Assembly: GCF_030124145.1 (NCBI RefSeq)
Contig: NZ_JASKMS010000012.1
Location: forward strand, 124,001 to 188,000
Source of the DNA: Streptomyces sp. 378
GTDB taxonomy: Bacteria > Actinomycetota > Actinomycetes > Streptomycetales > Streptomycetaceae
Direction: 5' to 3'
DNA length: 64,000 nucleotides
In this document: in pieces, positions 33,989-41,983 of the stretch
Numbering within the stretch: position 1 is the first letter of the stretch
Layout: each line of letters opens with the position of its first letter
The notes under the pieces: model-generated
Seen by the model: only the letters and a program-made list of their open reading frames with translations
Told to the model about the DNA's origin: nothing
Databases searched by the model: none
Program-made: the position numbers and the translations under genes

Positions 33989-35016
33989 CTGACGGAAACA
34001 GCGTGCGTGTCGTGGCCGCCGGAGACCATTTCGTCCTGCCGTCGCTGATCACACGGGCGGTGCGGCACGAAGTGGAGCGGGCGGACGTCAGGGAACTGGA
34101 ACTCGGGTGGCCGCTGGAGCCGTTCGGGCCGGTCGCCGAGGTGCGGGAGGCCAGTGACGCCGAGGACGCGCTGATCGAGGCGCTGGCCGGGGCGGAAATC
34201 CTGGTCACACAGATGGGGCCGGTGACGGAGAAGGTCCTCGCCGCCTGCCCGGAGCTGAGACTGGTCGTGGTCTGCCGGGGCGGGCCGGTCAACGTCAACC
34301 TGGAGGCGGCCGAGCGACGTGACGTGCGGGTGTGTTTCGCGCCGGGCCGCAACGCCGCCGCCACCGCCGAGTTCACCGTCGGCCTGATGCTGGCCGCCCT
34401 GCGCCGCATCCCCCAGGCCCACGATCCGCTCGTCCGGTGGGGCAGCTGGGAGGGAGCGACGTACTACACGTACGAGCACAGCGGACTGGAGCTGGAGGAC
34501 CTGCCCGTCGGGCTGGTGGGGTACGGGGCCGTCGGCAGCCGGGTCGCGCGGGTGCTCTGCGCGTTCGGGGCGCGGGTGATGGTCCACGACCCGTATGTGC
34601 ACGGCGAGATCCACGGTCTGCGCCTGACCTCCCTCGACGACCTCCTGCGCCGCTCGCAGGTGATCAGTCTGCACGCCCGGCTCACGCCCGGGACCCGGGG
34701 GCTGATCGGCGCCCGGGAGCTGGGACTGCTGCCGCCCGGCGCGGTGGTGGTGAACGTGGCGCGGGGCCCGCTGCTGGACGAGGGCGCGCTGTGCGACGCG
34801 CTGGAGAGCGGCCGGGTGTCGGCGGCGGCGCTGGACACGTACGAGCGGGAGCCGCTGCCGTCGGAGTCCCGGCTGCTGGGGCTCGCCGACCGCGTGGTGC
34901 TCACCCCACACCTGGGCGGGGCCTCGCGGGCGGTGGCGGAGAAGGCGGCGCGGATCGCCGCCGAAGAGGTGGGCCGCTGGGTGCGCGGTGAGCCGCTCGC
35001 GCACTGTCTGACCTGA
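33985..35016 (+). CDS. D-isomer 2-hydroxyacid dehydrogenase, NAD(P)-dependent
   Basis: 343 residues. Rossmann motif GLVGYGAVGSRVARVLCAFG, catalytic Arg in NVARGPLLDE, Glu in LDTYEREPLP and His in LTPHLGGAS: the Arg-Glu-His triad of phosphoglycerate/2-hydroxyacid dehydrogenases is present. In an operon with FGGY kinases it could oxidise a sugar acid or phosphorylated intermediate, or reduce a 2-keto acid. Translation is coupled to ATPase 2 (ATGA). Confidence 0.9.
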   Translation: MTDGNSVRVVAAGDHFVLPSLITRAVRHEVERADVRELELGWPLEPFGPVAEVREASDAEDALIEALAGAEILVTQMGPVTEKVLAACPELRLVVVCRGGPVNVNLEAAERRDVRVCFAPGRNAAATAEFTVGLMLAALRRIPQAHDPLVRWGSWEGATYYTYEHSGLELEDLPVGLVGYGAVGSRVARVLCAFGARVMVHDPYVHGEIHGLRLTSLDDLLRRSQVISLHARLTPGTRGLIGARELGLLPPGAVVVNVARGPLLDEGALCDALESGRVSAAALDTYEREPLPSESRLLGLADRVVLTPHLGGASRAVAEKAARIAAEEVGRWVRGEPLAHCLT

Positions 35017-35035
35017 GGACCCGGAGGAGAGCCGC

Positions 35036-36454
35036 ATGTACGTCGGTATCGATGTGGGCACGTCCATGGTCAAGGCGGCGGCCTTCGACGCCACGGGCCG
35101 TGAACTCGCCGTGGCCGCGCGCCCGGTGGGCCTCTCCCTGCACGGCGGGGTCGTCGAGCAGGACATGGAGGAGGTGTACGGGGCGGTCGTCGCGGTGCTC
35201 GGCGAGGTCACCGAGCGGGTCCCCGGGCCGGTCGAGCTGGCCGGGCTCACGGGGCAGGGCGACGGGGTGTGGCTGGTCGACGCGCAGGGGCGGCCGGTGC
35301 GGGCGGCGGCCTCCTGGATGGACGGGCGGGCGCACGAACTGGTCGACCGCTGGCTGGCCGACGGCACGTTCGAGACGGTGTTCCGGCGGACGGGCAGCGC
35401 GATGTTCCCGGGCTGCCCGGGCCCGCTGCTGGCCTGGCTGGACCGTCACGAACCGCGGGCGCTCGACACCGCCAAGGCCGCCCTGTACTGCAAGGACATG
35501 GTGTTCCAGCGGCTGACGGGAGCCGGTTTGACGACCGATGTGTCGGACGCGTCGATGCCGTTCCTCGACCCGCGGACCCGGGCCTACGACGACGGGGTCG
35601 TCGAGCTGCTGGGGCTGGCGCACCGCCGGGGACTGCTCGCCCCGGTCAGCGACCCGGTGGCCACGGCCGGGGCGCGGGGCGAGGGCCTGCCGTCCGGGAC
35701 CCGGATCGCGAACGGCCCGTACGACCTGCCGGCCTGTGCGCTGGGGGCCGGGGTGACGTCCCCGGGGGACGGTCTGCTGATCGTCGGCACCTGTCTGGCC
35801 AGTCTGGTGGCCACGACCGGGCTCGACCTGACCGGGGAACCGGCGGGCCTGTACATCTCCACCGACCGGCCCGGGCACTGGCTGCGTGCCATGCCCGCCA
35901 TGGTCGGCACGGCGGCGCTGGACTGGGTGCTGTCGACGACGGGGGTGCGGCACGACGAGGTGGACGGCCTGCTGGCAGCGACGCCTCCGGGTGCGCACGG
36001 TGTCGGCGTGCTGCCGTACTTCGCGCCCTCCGGTGAACGCGCTCCCTTCGTCGAGCCGCGTCTGCGTGCCGAACTCAGCGGTGTCTCCCTGGAGTCGACC
36101 CGCGGTGATCTGGTCCGTGCCACCTGTGAGGGCATCGGGTACGCCGCCCGGCACTGCCTGGAGGCGGCGGGCCTCACCGGGAACCTGGCCGTCTGCGGGG
36201 GCGGCACGCGCAGCTCCGCCTGGATGCGGCTGCTGGCCGATGTGCTGGGCAGGCCGCTGCGGGTCGTCGAAGGCGAGGTGGGAGCGCGGGGCGCGGTCCT
36301 GGCGGCGGCCGAGCGCTACGGGGTGGCGCTGGACGCGGTGGCGTGGACGAGACCGACGGCGGTCGTCGAGCCGGACCCGGACCGGACCGCGTTCTACACG
36401 CGGGGTTACGAGGAGCACCTGCAGCGGCTGGCGCAGGCCCGGGCGCGTCGGTGA
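35036..36454 (+). CDS. FGGY-family carbohydrate kinase
   Basis: 472 residues. MYVGIDVGTSMVKAAAFDATG is phosphate-1; GLTGQGDGVWLVD, catalytic-region NGPYDLPACALGAG, and the adenosine motif AVCGGGTRSSAWMRLLADVLGRP follow. The closest resemblance is to L-xylulose/erythritol-type kinases rather than glycerol kinase, but this is uncertain. GGAGGAGAGCCGC precedes the ATG. Last intact gene of the run. It is distinct from the divergent FGGY kinase at 26205, so the locus has two kinases, possibly for two steps or two related substrates. Confidence 0.9.
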   Translation: MYVGIDVGTSMVKAAAFDATGRELAVAARPVGLSLHGGVVEQDMEEVYGAVVAVLGEVTERVPGPVELAGLTGQGDGVWLVDAQGRPVRAAASWMDGRAHELVDRWLADGTFETVFRRTGSAMFPGCPGPLLAWLDRHEPRALDTAKAALYCKDMVFQRLTGAGLTTDVSDASMPFLDPRTRAYDDGVVELLGLAHRRGLLAPVSDPVATAGARGEGLPSGTRIANGPYDLPACALGAGVTSPGDGLLIVGTCLASLVATTGLDLTGEPAGLYISTDRPGHWLRAMPAMVGTAALDWVLSTTGVRHDEVDGLLAATPPGAHGVGVLPYFAPSGERAPFVEPRLRAELSGVSLESTRGDLVRATCEGIGYAARHCLEAAGLTGNLAVCGGGTRSSAWMRLLADVLGRPLRVVEGEVGARGAVLAAAERYGVALDAVAWTRPTAVVEPDPDRTAFYTRGYEEHLQRLAQARARR

Positions 36455-36460
36455 ATCCGC

Positions 36461-36688
36461 TTGCGACGACGGGGAGTCGCATGCCTCCTGCTCGCGGCGG
36501 GCGGGGGAACCCCCACGGCCGCCACGGCCACCCCGGCGGTGGCCGAAACCCTCAGGGGTGGTCCGGCCGCGACACGGGGAGCGGACCGACCGATTTCGGG
36601 GACGCGTTCGCCGCATACGCGCTGTACTACCGCTTGGGGGTCGGCGCGGTGGTGACCGACTTCCCTGACCCGGCGGTGATGGCTAGTG
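36461..36688 (+). pseudogene. Relic of a secreted glycerophosphodiester phosphodiesterase
   Basis: From 36461 one frame reads a signal-peptide-like start (LRRRGVACLLLAAGGG, then TPTAATATPAVAE). From 36592, in another frame, it reads DFGDAFAAYALYYRLGVGAVV followed by TDFPDPAVMA, which resembles the end of GDPD-family proteins (LGV-GVxTDFPD). The catalytic middle of about 250 residues is absent. This looks like an internal deletion with frame loss. A palindromic repeat element begins at 36683, right after the remnant. Confidence 0.45.
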
Positions 36689-36887
36689 CCGCGGCAGGCA
36701 ACGTTTGCCCCGTCGCGACGCCCGGCACGCTCCCCCGTTCTCGGCTTCGCTCGAACGGGAGGGGCCCCCACCGCCGCACCGGCCGAAAGCCCAAGTACGT
36801 CCAGTACGAGGGCTTCCGGCCGGCACGCCGAGAGCACGCACCGGACGCCGCTCCTCAATGGGCAAACGTTGCCTGCCGCGGCACTAG
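36683..36887. mobile_element. 205-bp MITE-like palindromic element with 28-bp inverted ends
   Basis: Bases 36683-36710 (CTAGTGCCGCGGCAGGCAAC...) and 36860-36887 are perfect 28-bp inverted repeats. Inside are two further hairpins: CCCGTTC/GAACGGG (36734-36759) and CCGGCCGAAAGCCC with GGGCTTCCGGCCGG (36779-36823, one mismatch). No open frame of credible protein. From memory, the GGCTTCGCTCGA and AAGCCCAAGTACGTCC segments recur widely in Streptomyces intergenic DNA. No transposase, so movement would need help in trans. Confidence 0.8.
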
Positions 36888-36896
36888 GAGACGCTG

Positions 36897-37118
36897 ATGT
36901 TCTTCAAGGACAAGCACTGCCCGACCTGCGGGGGCGGCGGCACTCAGGTGTTCGCGCCGCTCAAGCCCGCCGAGCGCAAGGCCCTCGGGACCAACCGCAC
37001 GGACCTGTGGCGCTGCACCGCCGCGGGCTGCCGGTGGTACCAGCCCTGGGACCACCGGGCCGGCGGGGGCCGGCTCCCGGAGGAGTTGATGAACCCGGAA
37101 GCCGACGCCTCGACCTGA
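36897..37118 (+). CDS. Small zinc-ribbon-like protein
   Basis: 73 residues. Two cysteine pairs, HCPTCGG near residue 8 and WRCTAAGCRW near residue 39, could bind one zinc. Unknown function. The ribosome site TAGGAG straddles the end of the palindromic element (CTAG from the repeat, GAG from native sequence), seven bases before the ATG. Expression may therefore depend on, or have been altered by, that insertion. Confidence 0.75.
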   Translation: MFFKDKHCPTCGGGGTQVFAPLKPAERKALGTNRTDLWRCTAAGCRWYQPWDHRAGGGRLPEELMNPEADAST

Positions 37119-37121
37119 GGC

Positions 37122-37760
37122 CTACAGGTTGGAGAAGTCCGGGCCCTTGGTGCGGGTGCGCTTGATCTCGTAGAAGCCGGGGACCGAGGCCACGGCGAGG
37201 GTGCCGTCCCAGAGGCGGCCGGCCTCCTCGCCCTGCGGGGCCGGGGTGACGACCGGGCCGAAGAAGGCGATCTGCTCGCCGTCGGAACCGGGTACGGCGA
37301 TGACCGGGGTGCCGACGTCCTGGCCGACCTTGTCGATGCCCTCCTTGTGGGAGGCGCGCAGCTGAGGCTCGTACGGGGTGGAGTCCCAGTGCTCCAGGAG
37401 GGACTCGGGCAGGCCCGCGTCCTTCAGGGCGGCGGCGACGGTCTCCTTGCCGGGGCCCTCGTCCTGGTTGTGGATGCGGGTGCCGAGCGCGGTGTAGAAA
37501 TCGCCGAGGACCTCGGGGCCCTGCTCCTGCTGCGCGGCTATGACGACCCGGACGGGGCCCCACGCCTTGGTCTCCAGCAGCTCGCGGTATTCCTCGGGCA
37601 GCTCGTCCAGCTTGTCCTCGTTGAGGACGGCGAGGCTCATGACATGCCAGCGCACCTCGATGTCCCTGACCTTCTCCACCTCCAGCACCCAGCGGGAGGT
37701 CATCCAGGCCCAGGGGCACAGCGGGTCGAACCAGAAGTCGACGGGGGTCTTGTCCGACAT
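37122..37760 (-). CDS. DsbA-family (thioredoxin-fold) oxidoreductase, mycothiol-nitroreductase-like
   Basis: 212 residues. VDFWFDPLCPWAWMTSRWVLEVEKV is the N-terminal active-site region; the expected CPWC-type motif of Rv2466c-like mycothiol-dependent reductases reads CPWA, so only one cysteine remains. GTPVIAVPG is the cis-Pro loop. The ATG at 37760 follows GGAGAGAC. Cytoplasmic, no signal peptide. The lone Cys suits a monothiol mechanism using mycothiol. Convergent with the zinc-ribbon gene, three bases apart. Confidence 0.88.
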   Translation of the reverse strand: MSDKTPVDFWFDPLCPWAWMTSRWVLEVEKVRDIEVRWHVMSLAVLNEDKLDELPEEYRELLETKAWGPVRVVIAAQQEQGPEVLGDFYTALGTRIHNQDEGPGKETVAAALKDAGLPESLLEHWDSTPYEPQLRASHKEGIDKVGQDVGTPVIAVPGSDGEQIAFFGPVVTPAPQGEEAGRLWDGTLAVASVPGFYEIKRTRTKGPDFSNL

Positions 37761-37897
37761 GTCTCTCCTCACGAGGAAACCGTTTCCCCGGCAACGCCCG
37801 TACGCGCTGCCGTCATTCCCGGCTGCCCCGTGTCAGGTGCACGTGGCAGGATCGGTCCTGTTCAGCCGTGCCCCACGACATCTGAGGAGTGCCGCCC

Positions 37898-40477
37898 GTG
37901 CCCGGTGAGAATCTGTCCCGCGACGAAGCCCGGGAGCGGGCCGCCCTGCTGAGCGTCGACGGGTACGAGGTGTCCCTCGACCTGCGGTCCGCGGTCGGTG
38001 AGGTCCGGGGGGACGGGCCCCGCACCTTCCGCTCCGTCACGACGATCCGCTTCCGCTGCAACGAGCCCGGGTCGAGCAGCTTCGCCGACCTGATCGCGCC
38101 GAGTGTGACGGCCGTCTCACTCAACGGCCGTGATCTGGACCCCGGCGAGGTCTTCGACGGCTGCCGGATCGCGCTGGAGGACCTGGCCGCGGACAACGAG
38201 CTGGTGGTCGACGCCCAGTGCGCCTACTCCCGGACCGGCGAGGGCCTGCACCGCTTCGTCGACCCGGAGGACGGCGAGGTCTACCTGTACACCCAGTACG
38301 AGCCGGCCGACTCCCGCCGGGTCTTCGCCACCTTCGAGCAGCCCGACCTGAAGGCCCCCTACCGCTTCGAGGTGCGGGCCCCCGAGGGCTGGACGGTGTG
38401 GAGCAACGGGGCCGGTGAGCAGGCCGACGGGGTGTGGCGGTTCGCCGAGACCAAGCCGATCTCGACGTACATCACCTGCGTGGTGGCGGGCCCGTACCAC
38501 TACGTGACGGACTCCTACACGCGCACCCTCGCCGACGGCACGACGCTGGAGATCCCGCTCGGCGCCCTGTGCCGCAAGGGCCTCGCCCCCTACTTCGACG
38601 CCGACGACGTGTTCCTCGTCACCAAGCAGGGCCTGGACTTCTTCCACGACCACTTCGACTTCCCGTACCCGTTCGGGAAGTACGACCAGGCGTTCGTGCC
38701 CGAGTACAACCTGGGCGCGATGGAGAACCCGGGCCTGGTGACGTTCCGCGAGGAGTTCATCTTCCGCGGGAAGGTGACGCAGGCGTCCTACGAGGGCCGG
38801 GCCAACGTCATCCTGCACGAGATGGCGCACATGTGGTTCGGCGACCTGGTCACCATGGAGTGGTGGGACGACCTGTGGCTGAAGGAGTCCTTCGCGGACT
38901 TCATGGGCGCGTTCTCCCTGGTCGGCGCGACCCGCTTCGCGAACGGCTGGATCACCTTCGCCAACCGCCGCAAGGCCTGGGCCTACCGCGCCGACCAGCT
39001 GCCCTCCACGCACCCGGTCACGGCGGACATCCGCGATCTGCAGGACGCCAAGCTCAACTTCGACGGCATCACGTACGCCAAGGGCGCGTCGGTGCTGAAG
39101 CAGCTCGTCGCGTACGTCGGCGAGGAGGCCTTCCTGGAGGGCGCCCGGCGCTACTTCAAGCGCCACGCGTACGGCAACACCCGCCTGAGCGACCTGCTGT
39201 CGGTGCTGGAGGAGACCAGCGGCCGGGACATGAGCGCCTGGTCGCGGTCCTGGCTCCAGACGGCCGGGGTGAACTCGCTGACGCCGCAGGTGCTGCTGAA
39301 CGCGGACGGCCGCGTCGAGGAGCTGGCGGTGGTGCAGGAGGCGGCGGAGTCGCACCCGGAACTGCGCCCGCACCGGGTGGCGGTGGGCCTGTACCGGGTG
39401 ACGGAGGCCGGGGCGCTGGAGCGGTACGCGCGCGTGGAGACCGACGTCGACGGCGCGCGCACGGTCGTGGCGGAACTGGCCGGGGCCGACGCCCCCGACC
39501 TGGTCCTGGTCAACGACGACGACCTGACGTACTGCAAGATCCGCTTCGACGAGACCTCGCTGGCGGCCCTGCGCGAGCACCTGGGCGCGGTCACCGACCC
39601 GCTGGCCCGCGCCCTGTGCTGGTCGGCGCTGTGGAACATGACGCGCGACGCGCTGCTCCCCGCGCGGGAGTTCGTGGACCTGGTGCTGCGGTTCGGCGGG
39701 CGCGAGTCCGAGATCGGCGTCGTGCAGATGCTGCACGCCTGGGCCGAGTCGGCGGTCACCCACTACACGGCGCCCGCCCGGCGCGAGACGAGCGCCCGGC
39801 TGCTGGCCGAGGGGGCGCGGCGTGAGCTGTACGCGGCCGGGGCGGGCAGCGAGCACCAGCTGGCCTGGGCACGGTTCTTCGCCCGGACGGCCACCACCGA
39901 GGCCGACTTCGAGCTGCTGCGGGACCTGCTCGCGGGCACCGCGACGGTCGAGGGTCTCGACCTGGACCAGGAGCTGCGCTGGGTGTTCCTGGAGCCGCTG
40001 GCCGCGCACGGTGCCGTGGACGAGAAGGTGCTGGCCGAGGAGCTGAGCCGGGACGACACCGCCTCGGGCAAGCGCCACCAGGTGCGCTGTCTGGCCGCCC
40101 GCCCGTCCGCGGCGGTCAAGGCCCAGGCGTGGGCGCGGGTGGTGGAGTCGGACGCGCTGTCCAACGCCATGGTCGAGGCGACCATCGCGGGCTTCTCCCA
40201 GGACTCGCAGCGGGAGCTGATCGCGCCGTATGCCGAGAAGTACTTCGCGGCGATCGAGCGGGTGTGGGCCGAGCGGTCGATCCAGATCGGCATGCACGTG
40301 GTGCAGGGCCTGTTCCCGTTCCTCCAGCAGTCCCGGCAGACGCTGGACGCCGCGGACGCCTGGCTGGCCGCCCACGAGGAGGCGGCCCCGGCGCTGCGCC
40401 GGCTGGTGCTGGAGTCCCGTGACGATCTGGCACGGGCGTTGCGTGGACAGGCGTGCGACGAGGCCTCTGACCAGTAG
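37898..40477 (+). CDS. pepN: Aminopeptidase N, M1 zinc metallopeptidase (copy 1)
   Basis: 859 residues, cytoplasmic. Removes N-terminal residues from peptides. The GAMEN substrate-anchoring motif is at residues 273-277 and the zinc site HEMAH-x18-E begins at 307 (HEMAHMWFGDLVTMEWWDD, then LWLKESFADF). The C-terminal ERAP1-like domain is full length. The GTG at 37898 (VPGENLSRDEA) follows GAGGAGTGCCGCCC. A paralog of the same length is at 54648; both probably finish degradation of peptides released by Clp and other proteases. Confidence 0.95.
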   Translation: MPGENLSRDEARERAALLSVDGYEVSLDLRSAVGEVRGDGPRTFRSVTTIRFRCNEPGSSSFADLIAPSVTAVSLNGRDLDPGEVFDGCRIALEDLAADNELVVDAQCAYSRTGEGLHRFVDPEDGEVYLYTQYEPADSRRVFATFEQPDLKAPYRFEVRAPEGWTVWSNGAGEQADGVWRFAETKPISTYITCVVAGPYHYVTDSYTRTLADGTTLEIPLGALCRKGLAPYFDADDVFLVTKQGLDFFHDHFDFPYPFGKYDQAFVPEYNLGAMENPGLVTFREEFIFRGKVTQASYEGRANVILHEMAHMWFGDLVTMEWWDDLWLKESFADFMGAFSLVGATRFANGWITFANRRKAWAYRADQLPSTHPVTADIRDLQDAKLNFDGITYAKGASVLKQLVAYVGEEAFLEGARRYFKRHAYGNTRLSDLLSVLEETSGRDMSAWSRSWLQTAGVNSLTPQVLLNADGRVEELAVVQEAAESHPELRPHRVAVGLYRVTEAGALERYARVETDVDGARTVVAELAGADAPDLVLVNDDDLTYCKIRFDETSLAALREHLGAVTDPLARALCWSALWNMTRDALLPAREFVDLVLRFGGRESEIGVVQMLHAWAESAVTHYTAPARRETSARLLAEGARRELYAAGAGSEHQLAWARFFARTATTEADFELLRDLLAGTATVEGLDLDQELRWVFLEPLAAHGAVDEKVLAEELSRDDTASGKRHQVRCLAARPSAAVKAQAWARVVESDALSNAMVEATIAGFSQDSQRELIAPYAEKYFAAIERVWAERSIQIGMHVVQGLFPFLQQSRQTLDAADAWLAAHEEAAPALRRLVLESRDDLARALRGQACDEASDQ

Positions 40478-40538
40478 CTTTGGCCTGAGATCCGGGCGTT
40501 CGGCCTTCGTTACGAGATGAGTGCCCCGCAAGCCGTAA

Positions 40539-40568
40539 CCCCTGGTCCGCACCCGAACGGACCAGGGG
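40539..40568 (+). terminator. Terminator after aminopeptidase copy 1
   Basis: CCCCTGGTCCG (40539-40549) pairs exactly with CGGACCAGGGG (40558-40568), followed by CTTTCGG. Confidence 0.85.
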
Positions 40569-40673
40569 CTTTCGGCAACCGAACACCCGTCCTTTAGGGC
40601 CGAGTTGTCCATATTTGTCGACGACCCTGTAACAGCGGTTCAAGGGGGGTGGGGACGCGGGAATCTGCGGGAC

Positions 40674-41714
40674 ATGACCCACAACACCCCGCTCTCCCCC
40701 CGCCCCCTGCACCACCTGTCCGGCGGCGGGCGCCCCCACGTGATGACCACGGCCCAGCTCCGCTCGCACGGCGTCTCCACGGCCGAGACGAACGAGCGGT
40801 GCCGCGCGGGCGGTCCCTGGCAGCAGATCCTCCCCGGCGTCGTGCTGCTCCACCCGGGCCCGCCGACCAGCGAGGAGCGGCTGCACGCGGTGCTGATGTA
40901 CGCGGCGCGGGAGCGCGGCACCGGGGTGCCGGCCCAGCCGGGCGCGAGCGGACCGCACGCCCCCGCCTCCCCCGAGGTGATGATCACGGGCCTGGCCGCG
41001 CTGACGCTGCACGGCTTCTCCTCCACTCCCCCGCTGCCGTCCCTGGACACCATCGACATCCTGGTCCCGCGGCTGCGGCGGCTGCGCTCCACGGGCTGCG
41101 CGCGCATCGTCCGCACGCCCGCCCTGCCCGCCCCCGAGCAGGTCACCGGGGTGCCGGTGGCGCCGGTCGCCCGCGCGCTGGCCGACGCGGTCGCCGAACT
41201 CGCGGACGCCGGCGTCGTCCGCCGGCTGCTCACGGAGGCGGTCCGCGGCGGACACTGCGACCCGACGGTCGTGGTCCGCGAGCTGAACCAGGCCCGGCTG
41301 CTGAGCCGCCCCCATGTGGTGGACGCGGTGGAGTCCCTGCTCGCCGAGGGCCGGGCCCGCGCGGAGGACCGCCTGTACCGCATGGTCCACGAGTACGGCC
41401 TGCCCGACCCGGTCTGGAACGTCGACCTGCGCCTGCCCGGCGGCCCCTACCTCGGCGGCCTCGACGCGTACTGGCCCGACCAGGCGGTGGCGGTGGAACT
41501 CGACACCCGGGCGCCCCGTCAGGACGACGACGCCCTGTGGTCCGAGTACGCCCGCAAGCGCGAGCACCTGGAGCGGCTCGGCATCACGGTCGTCCACATC
41601 ACACCGCGCAAGCTCCGGGACTCCCCGGACCAGCAGGCGACGGTGGTCCGCACGGCCCTGATGGCCTCGGCCGACCGCGAACCGGCCGCGTATGTCGCGG
41701 TGCTGCCCCGGTAG
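40674..41714 (+). CDS. AbiEi antitoxin-like protein with nuclease-like C-terminus
   Basis: About 346 residues from the ATG at 40674. The N-terminal winged-helix (HVMTTAQLRSHGVSTAETNERCRAG, then GPWQQILPGVVLLHPGP) resembles the AbiEi antitoxin domain. The C-terminal part (LGGLDAYWPDQAVAVELD, later ARKREHLERLGITVVHITPRKL) resembles the DUF559/Vsr-like restriction-endonuclease fold. No AbiEii nucleotidyltransferase toxin neighbours it, so a functional toxin-antitoxin pair is not indicated. The ribosome site is weak, so the start could be upstream at 40605. Confidence 0.75.
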   Translation: MTHNTPLSPRPLHHLSGGGRPHVMTTAQLRSHGVSTAETNERCRAGGPWQQILPGVVLLHPGPPTSEERLHAVLMYAARERGTGVPAQPGASGPHAPASPEVMITGLAALTLHGFSSTPPLPSLDTIDILVPRLRRLRSTGCARIVRTPALPAPEQVTGVPVAPVARALADAVAELADAGVVRRLLTEAVRGGHCDPTVVVRELNQARLLSRPHVVDAVESLLAEGRARAEDRLYRMVHEYGLPDPVWNVDLRLPGGPYLGGLDAYWPDQAVAVELDTRAPRQDDDALWSEYARKREHLERLGITVVHITPRKLRDSPDQQATVVRTALMASADREPAAYVAVLPR

Positions 41715-41781
41715 TGACGGACCGGGGCAGCACCAGGAGGGAAGAGGAGGGGCCGCCGGGACGCACCGGCGGCCCCTCCTC
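41702..41781. terminator. Two consecutive hairpins between convergent genes
   Basis: GCTGCCCCGGT/ACCGGGGCAGC (41702-41712 and 41721-41731) overlaps the stop codon of the AbiEi-like gene. A perfect 16-bp stem GAGGAGGGGCCGCCGG (41744-41759 with 41766-41781) follows. The remaining ~200 bp to 41983 hold no supportable gene. Confidence 0.75.
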
Positions 41782-41983
41782 GCGGTGTGGAGTCGCTCCT
41801 CGCCGCCCAGGCCCGCGGCGACGGGCACGTCGTAGCAGCTCGTGGAGGGCGAGGGAGCGGCGGCCGTCGCCGGTGGTGACGGACCTCAACCGCTTCTCCG
41901 GCGTCCCGTGGAGCAGGAGGCGAGCGCAGCAGCACGGCCGGTGGCGTCCGTTGTGCGAGCCCGGGACTCCGACCCCGGGGCGT

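Noticed and set aside
36686..37165. Reading beginning MPRQATFAPSRRPARSP inside the palindromic element
   Set aside because: Lies within inverted repeats and runs over the zinc-ribbon gene in another frame; such readings are by-products of the repeat.
40674..41714. A type IV toxin-antitoxin system
   Set aside because: No AbiEii-type toxin gene on either side.
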